The notes under the pieces are model-generated. The model saw only the letters and a program-made list of their open reading frames with translations, was not told the DNA's origin and did not search any database. The position numbers and the translations under genes are program-made. From the NCBI GenBank assembly GCA_029204225.1, contig CM055098.1, forward strand, positions 5,887,246 through 5,947,245: a stretch of 60,000 nucleotides of DNA, read 5' to 3'. Source of the DNA: Diphasiastrum complanatum (taxonomy: Eukaryota; Streptophyta; Lycopodiopsida; Lycopodiales; Lycopodiaceae). This document shows positions 54,161 to 60,000 of this stretch, piece after piece. Positions within the stretch are counted from its first letter, which is position 1. The number at the start of each line of letters is the position of its first letter.

Positions 54161-55000
54161 TGATTGTCAATCAACAAACATGGCCGAAGTGGCCGAAGTC
54201 TTCGAAGTCCTTGAAGTTTGTTGATGATGTCAATAAACGTCAAAGCCACCTGTGAGCCAGTTTCAAGTAGTTCTACAAACTGTGTAGAAACACAAAGAAA
54301 ACTGGAGATCTGGATAAGAATTGGAGTACTAGACCTTGAGCAGACATTTGCTAAATACTGTTGAAATTAAGATGGCCAAGTCTGAAATTCCATAGCATAT
54401 CAGTTGATTCAGAAGTAGCTCTATGAAGAGCTTGACTATTAGAAGAGTAGCAATGGCTGAGTTTGTAAAGATAGTTGTTTCTTCTTCTGTAGGCTAGAAC
54501 CTTCCAGCTTCAAAAGAAAACACTATTAACACTCAGAAGGCTCAAAGAGTGTTCAATTACTTCAAACTTAGTCTTGATCTACAGTTTCTTGTGTAGGATG
54601 CTAACAAAGCAAGGTTGAATCAAATCAAAATGTTGTCACATGGATTTTGGACCTATCCCTATCCTCTTTAAGAGCTTATAACTCTTGATAGACACATCAG
54701 ATTGATTTGGTTTGACTTTCTATGAAAAGTACACATCATAAGCTTTTCATCAAGCTATAACACCACTATCTTTGGATCTACAAGCAAGGAGATAGAAGGG
54801 ACTGAAAATCTCTGATTTTCACACGTGCGAAATTCCAGATTTCTGTACTACCACTTTTCAGGTCTGAAAATTCAGTTCCAATCCGATTTGATCCAAATAC
54901 ACTTAAGAGAAAGGTGAGAAAAAGTGTAAAATTGTTTTTTTGCTTGATTTAGCTCTCAATTTCTTGTACAATCAAAGATGTTAGCATGCAAAGCTCAATT
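54161..55000 (-). pseudogene. Leader region of copia C with a pre-integrase scrap
   Basis: 54480-54350 (minus) encodes HRATSESTDMLWNFRLGHLN FNS, a GAG-pre-integrase motif, misplaced upstream of the family 3 zinc knuckle. 54500-55000 holds no readable gag, only AT-rich leader sequence next to the primer binding site. The gag of the outer element is therefore gone. Confidence 0.5.
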
Positions 55001-55014
55001 TGGCTCTGATACCA
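55001..55014 (-). other. Primer binding site of copia C
   Basis: The minus strand reads TGGTATCAGAGCCA immediately after the 5' LTR end GTCA. It matches the standard copia PBS, complementary to initiator methionine tRNA. Confidence 0.9.
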
Positions 55015-55805
55015 TGACAAAATTTCCAGAACTCACACGTGTGGGGAAAATCTACAAGTATGATAGACCTAATTAAGCTTTATGGTTAGCACAATAACCT
55101 GATTCTAGATTGATTAGCAAGATCTAATACAGAAGTTATGGCTTAACCACAATCTAGCATGCTAAGCAACAGAGAATGATAGCAATGAATCATAAATGAG
55201 CAAAAGTACAAGAATTTAGTGTATTAGCATTAGCCTCAACACGAGTTAGAGAGACAGAGATACAGAGATAACACGCAAAATTTGTGTGGATCCAAAATGG
55301 CAAGAGATAGCTACAAAGCTTTGGTTCTTCATCAAAAATTATGAGGAGAGCTACACATATTTATGGAGTTTGAGGTAGCTCAAGGTAGAACAACATCCAT
55401 CCATCATTTGATGACATCTAAAGTGAAAACTAGAGTCTATGTGACATTTATCACATCTCATGCATGAATCTCTACTTACTTTTTTCAAGTGTCCTAGTTC
55501 TAACTAGAAATGTACAAATCATCATGCATGTGTCCATTTCACTTTGTGCATGCCTTGCATGTCACTATGGATCACTTACAATTAATGCATGTGAATTACC
55601 ACGAGTTTCTACTAGCATATTTTTGCTGATTCTAAGTCTACAATCTATATGCAAGTTGTGATCATCAAACTAGATATGTCAAATTCATATAGCTCGAGTT
55701 CTATCTTTGCCAACTTTGGCATTTGCATTTATGAACAACATACTTGCATGGTACAATGTTTGTAGCAAGCCTAAAGTCAAGATGGATTATTTTTCCATTT
55801 CAACA
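55015..55805 (-). repeat. 5' LTR of copia C
   Basis: 791 bases. Read on the minus strand it begins TGTTGAAATGG and ends AATTTTGTCA before the primer binding site. The partner LTR is 46735-47525. Confidence 0.9.
55357..55364 (-). promoter_or_regulatory. TATA-like box in the 5' LTR of copia C
   Basis: The minus strand reads CCATAAATATGTG inside the LTR. The same sequence is kept in the LTRs at 46735 and 1266. Position and conservation fit an LTR promoter. No transcript evidence. Confidence 0.4.
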
Positions 55806-55810
55806 CAATG
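55806..55810. other. Target-site duplication, right (CAATG)
   Basis: Identical to 46730-46734. Confidence 0.9.
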
Positions 55811-56801
55811 TACCCAACTTTCAAATTTGAATCTACTAAAATTCGACTTCTACATTTTTTCACACTTTCAAAAAGTATTTATTCAAATGCTTTTAGACTA
55901 ATATAGCTTTGAAAAGTCAACCTCTAAGTCTAATATGAAATTGGCCTCAAATGCCAAATAAACAAATGTAGCAAAATTGACTAAACTAGTTGAAAACTTT
56001 CACACTCCCTCTTCAACTAGTTTTACCATGGACTTTGATAACAGTCCAAGTGATGTCCTATGCTTCATAAGCGCAAGCAGCTGTCCATAGACAAAATGGT
56101 AGGTACTATAGTAGGCAGTAGAATATGGCTCTAAACATGTGTGTTCATAGCCTATAAAATTGTGACACGTGTTCACTATCACTCATGAAAATTACGATTC
56201 TCATTTTCTTTGACGCCATTTCCAAAGGTTTTTTTGTCTTGATTTGGATTATAGGACATGGCCCTATTTTTCATATATAGTAAATTGTTAGTTTTTTAAT
56301 TTCGTGACTTAAGTAAATTACTTGACAAATAGAACACATTATATATAATAATGTGCAAATGCTAAATTTTGGAAAGCGATTAGCTTTGAAAAGAGACACT
56401 TATTTGAATGTAGTTTTTCAAGATCTATTATAAGTACAATGTGATATGTGTGAGAAATTTCAACTAGTTTTGCTATTTTGGTCATATTTGTATATTGGCA
56501 ATTGAGGTCAATTTTTATATTAGACTTAGAGTTTGAGCAGCAACAACGAGAGCACGAGAGAGAGAGAGAGAGAGAATGTCACCCCAGTTAGACAAAATGG
56601 GATTTGCACATTCTCATTGGTCCACGTTTGCCCTACAACATCATTGAAGGGCAATTGAAAAGCATTTGAGGTGGGCTTGAAAATCTAGAAAAAGAACACA
56701 TGTTTTTGTAAACTTCTAGAGAGAGAACACATGTTTTCTGAAACTTCTAAAAGGAAGTTTATAGACAGAGAAAAACCACATATAAAATCATGAGCGCGCG
56801 C

Positions 56802-56836
<35 letters not shown>

Positions 56837-57827
56837 CTTAGAAGTTGCATGCGATGAACTTTAAGAAGAAAAAGAGGATACTCTTACTGAACATAGCTCA
56901 TGAAGACACGTCTTTCATCCAAAGTTGAATAGAACTTATCAGAATATGAAGAAGCAGCAGCAGCACTGCCACCAACGATGATGAACACCAAAATTCATTT
57001 GTTGCTGTAAAGTTTGTCGTGAAGATCCTCGCCATCTGCAACAGAAGAAGAAATAGGGAGAATGGAGCGACTCTTGGGCAGGGCAGCCTCTGTGTTGTTG
57101 GTGCTTCAGATGAGATGAGATAAAACAAGAGTTCTGCTTGAAACTTGAAGCATGGTGAAGCTTTAGAAGTAGTAATAGCTGGAATCTATGCAAAAGACAT
57201 ATTTGAGAAGAAATCAGAGAGCTTTGGTCTTGGTGAATATTATTGTCGCTGAGGGGTCGCATGCTACCTGCGAAGAGGGAGAGTTAGTGTTTTTGTAAAT
57301 CTGCGTTGATTATAACCCGCAGAGGTAGAGCTTTCATCTTCTAGAAAGATTATTACAGCAAAGAAGGGGTCAGCTGAGGGCTGTAGGCAGAGGTAGAGAC
57401 TTGTCAGGGTTTTACAGACTTTCAAAGAGCATAGCGAATGTTCCAGCCGTCAGATCAAGTTCATGTAAAAAGCAAAAATGGTCGCATTTGTCTTGTCTAT
57501 ATTCTGACCGACGCGATTGTACAGATTCAGTCGAATTTAGAAGTTCAAGTGTTTTTGTGAAGCACCCTGCAGAATTAGGATCTGTCTCTTTGTCTCCCTT
57601 AGCAGAACTTTGGAGGCAACAAGATTGATCGCTTTACTTCAAGTTTTGGTGGGCACTTTTGTTTACACCAGTCCTTCGGGAATCTATTGCTAAAGGTTTA
57701 CATCGGCAGACAACTCCATCGAGGTTTACGACTTTCTGTGTGAAGATATATTATTAAAAAAAAAAAAGGGTCTCAGTTCAGTTGGTGAGGTGGTCCATCA
57801 CAAGGATCCCTTTGTATAGTTGTTCTC
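55811..57827. other. Mostly non-coding; short GA microsatellites
   Basis: AT-rich sequence with imperfect GA tracts at 56553-56574 and 56797-56835. One plus-strand open frame, about 57401-57628 (FYRLSKSIANVPAVRS; Arg/Ser-rich, acid-poor, transit-peptide-like), has no ATG and no recognised domain. An A-run at 57750-57765 stands about 60 bases before the LINE start codon and could be the tail of another insertion or part of the LINE leader. Confidence 0.35.
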
Positions 57828-60000
57828 ATGGCTTCGGACATCTCTCGACTTCATCCTCTCAATCTCAAACGACCTGCTTCCACTGTCTCTCCTCCTCCAG
57901 ACTCTCCTCCTCATTCGTGTCAGGCTGTGCCTTTTGCTGATGATTTCACACTTGCCTCAATACCCTCTGTTCCTCCTTCGGCCAGCTCTCCCCATGGCAC
58001 TATTGCCCCCTTGCTTGGTTGTGAACCTCCTTCGACCCTTGTCAGTGCGCTGCCTTCTCAACCCCCTAAACGAGTTCCTTGCCTTGCTTGTGGTCATTTC
58101 TTCTCTCCTAGAAGAGGTCTTGCCCGTCACCAACGTTTTTGTCCTGCGTTGCTTCAGTCATCTCAGGATTGCCCTCCTCTCCCAGCACCCCATACGCCCT
58201 TTGCTTCAGCTTGGTCTTGGATTTCTTTCCTCGACGTCCTCGATGCTTTTCACTTTGGCTTCCCTCGTCCAAGGCTCTACTTTCATATTCCCCTTGCTCT
58301 CCGTCATGAAACTCAACTTGCTTTGCGTCTTCCTCTTGATCGCTTGGCTATTGACCCCTTTGACGTTCCGGCTTCGAACCTGTTTCTTCTTTTTCCCCTT
58401 TGGTGTCTAGTCCTCCCTCCGAGGGGTGGGGATGCTGGTCACAAAGAAACTCATGCTCGCCTTCGTCGCTTTCTATCAGGAGACTGGGAATCGCTTCATG
58501 ATGAACACTTTGCCCGTTGTCAGGCACTTGCTGCTCGCAACTCGCAGGACTCTCAATCTCAAGGCGCCTCTCCTCTCAACCATCGCCTTCGTCGTACCCT
58601 TCATCTTGGGCAAATTGGTGAGTATTCTCGTGCAGCTCGAGCTTTAGCTCCTCTCACTCCCGCTCGCTCTTCTGTTGATACTGTTGCTGCTCTCCGAGCT
58701 CTTCATATTGCTTCTGAAGACATTCTTCCCTTGTTTGTGGAGGACTTTGTGCCTGATGTTGACTTGGTGCTTGATCGTGATTCTTTCTCTCGTGCCTTCT
58801 ATCGTAGTCCTCGTCTTGTTGTTGGTGGTCCCTCTGGTTTGGTCTATAAAGACCTTCGTGATGCTTTCCACCTGAGGACTCTGCTAGTGGCTTTGTTCAA
58901 CTCTTTCAAGTCTGCTCTTTTATAGTCTCTGGTCACATTCCTTCGTATGTTGCTCGTCTCTTGTCTGCGTCTCGTTTGATTGCCATGACTAAGGCCTCGG
59001 GTGGCGTCCGTCCCATCGTTGTTGGCAAAGTCCTCTTCCGTCTTGTGAGTCGTTCTATCTATTTTCAGTTTTAACATTTTTTCACCTCTTTTCTCTCCCC
59101 TCATCAGTTTGGCATCTCTACTCCTGGCGGTTGTGAAGCTGTCATTCATGGTTTGCGTGCCGTATCCCTTGATCTCCATCCTGATTGGATTGTTCTCCAA
59201 GTGGATGTTTCCAATGCCTTTAACTCTGTTTCTAGAACTGCGATCTTTTGGGAGCTCTTGGCGGCTAGTGGTGAGTTGGCTCAGCTTATCTCTTTTGTGT
59301 GGTTGTTCTATGCTATTGAGAATCCCCTCTTTTACAGTCACCGTGTGCGCTCTGGGGATCTTTCTACTATCCAGTCTACAACAGGTACTCGTCAGGGTGA
59401 TCCTTTGGATGGTCTTCTTTTTGCTCTGGCTCATTTCCGTGCACTTCGAGCTTCAGCTGAGGCCTTTCTCTCCTATTTCCTTCGGTTGCTGATGACACTC
59501 ATATTGTTGGTCCTGCTCCTATGGTGCTCCTCGCATTTCAACATTTCTCTGAGAAGTTGGCTTCTCTTGGTTTGTCTATTCAACCTCGCAAGTGTGCAGT
59601 GTGGTCTCTAGCAGGTCTTCCCCCGGATTTTGTTCCTCCTTCAGGTTTCCTTGTTCCTTCGGATGGCATTCGCATTCTGGGTGTTCCTTTTGGATCTGCT
59701 TCCTTCAGCTCTGCTTTTCTTGGTGAGGCTCTCCAGGAAGATGCTGTTCATTCTGATCTGCTTCCCCGGTTGGGCGACACTCAGGTCGCGTTTGCCATCT
59801 TGGCATCCTACTTTATCCAGCATACTTATTTGCTGCGTTCTTTCCCCCCTACTCTGGACTTTTTGCATCTTCTCTCTTCCTTTGGCAGCTCTACTATGGA
59901 TGTTTTTGGCCGCCTTCTAGGCCCAGGTTCTTTGGATGGTGTGGAGACCCTTTCAGCTCAGCTCGGTTATCCATTTCTTGTGGAGGTGTGGGTAACCTCT
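57828..60000 (+). pseudogene. Non-LTR retrotransposon (LINE), zinc-finger plus RT, incomplete
   Basis: ATG 57828 opens a 365-codon frame. After a Pro/Ser-rich start it carries a CCHC zinc finger, CLACGHFFSPRRGLARHQRF-C (C85, C88, H101, C105), then an Arg/Ala-rich region and the RT entry motif GGPSGLVYKDLRDAFH. A one-base loss near 58870 shifts the frame to SASRLIAMTKASGGVRPIVV. RT motif A is LQVDVSNAFNSVSR (D at 59204), motif B TRQGDPLDGLLFAL (about 59390). After another shift near 59470, motif C is VADD (59485-59496), then LSIQPRKCAVWS, and the frame stays open to the window edge. A TAA lies near 59073. The N-terminal finger and GPSG-type RT recall R2-, NeSL- or Utopia-like LINEs rather than plant L1 or RTE. 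The endonuclease would lie beyond 60000. Confidence 0.75.

Larger units (their letters stand above)
46735..55805 (-). mobile_element. Full-length Ty1-copia retrotransposon C, mosaic interior
   Basis: Both LTRs are 791 bases long (46735-47525 and 55015-55805). The flanking five bases are identical: CAATG at 46730-46734 and at 55806-55810, a target-site duplication. On the minus strand the 5' LTR end is followed directly by the primer binding site TGGTATCAGAGCCA (55014-55001, initiator-Met tRNA type), and the 3' LTR is preceded by AGGAGGAG (47533-47526). So the outer element inserted here as a unit of 9071 bases. The interior is not one polyprotein: family 1 pol (47534-50761), family 2 gag-protease with its own LTR (50762-53085), family 3 pieces (53086-54160) and another pre-integrase scrap (54350-54480). 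Some of this is nested insertion. Confidence 0.9.

Noticed and set aside
57828-58410. Leu-rich membrane-protein-like frame overlapping the LINE start
   Set aside because: It is the shifted frame of the Ser/Pro-rich LINE N-terminus. The zinc finger and RT entry motif lie in the frame starting at 57828.
58844-59434. Long minus-strand frame opposite the RT domain
   Set aside because: It is a shadow of the RT coding strand with no motif of its own.

Overview
This 60 kb window is nuclear DNA of a land plant with a large, retrotransposon-rich genome. The evidence is a plant A-type cytochrome P450 gene with one phase-0 intron, remains of a plant DUF3527-family gene, and many Ty1-copia and Ty3-gypsy fragments. 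The gypsy types and an R2-like LINE with an N-terminal zinc finger would suit a fern, lycophyte or gymnosperm, but that placement is inference. There are no bacterial-style operons, CRISPR arrays, or rRNA or tRNA genes that I can support. Nearly all coding sequence is transposon-derived and broken.

Layout. 1-5371 is a composite: flank, gypsy-like LTR piece, minus-strand copia remnant, and a zone of short CTCGCAGA-type motifs. It is repeated at 36672-40904, minus one 1.1 kb stretch. 5380-11747 is a gypsy element with its pol deleted: gag, integrase tail, spacer, and an extra 3' ORF (called ORF3 here) that carries a copia insertion. An LTR-like segment follows at 11748. 12.4-17.2 kb is non-coding: degenerate arrays, a small foldback element, and homopolymer and CT tracts. 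17477-19104 (minus) is a P450 gene with a single-base deletion. 20.75-24.6 kb is a second gypsy (RT, RNase H, IN, spacer, ORF3). 24.8-29.2 kb is a plus-strand copia whose 3' LTR faces an inverted LTR (to 29920). 30.5-31.2 kb is a ~190 bp tandem repeat. 31.5-36.5 kb is the least TE-like part: an unrecognised broken gene, a P450 scrap and a DUF3527 pseudogene. After the 36672-40904 repeat come a third gypsy (IN, spacer, intact ORF3 to 44651) and a fused copia end. 46735-55805 is a full-length copia on the minus strand with 791 bp LTRs, PBS, PPT and a perfect CAATG target-site duplication, but an interior made of several copia families. 57828 to the window end is a decayed LINE with a zinc finger and an RT domain.

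Main interest. Three different gypsy copies share one layout: integrase, then a 0.8-1.1 kb spacer dense in short TCGC-core words in both orientations, then ORF3. ORF3 has a globular N-terminus, a Ser/Thr/Pro-rich middle, an acidic part and a coiled-coil tail. It sits where env-like ORFs lie in some plant LTR elements, but it shows no signal peptide or membrane segment. The combination of ORF3 and motif-rich spacer is the best candidate here for an undescribed element system. The second highlight is the mosaic copia with an in-frame fusion of two polyproteins.

Boundaries come from reading and aligning the sequence by eye. Percent identities were not computed.
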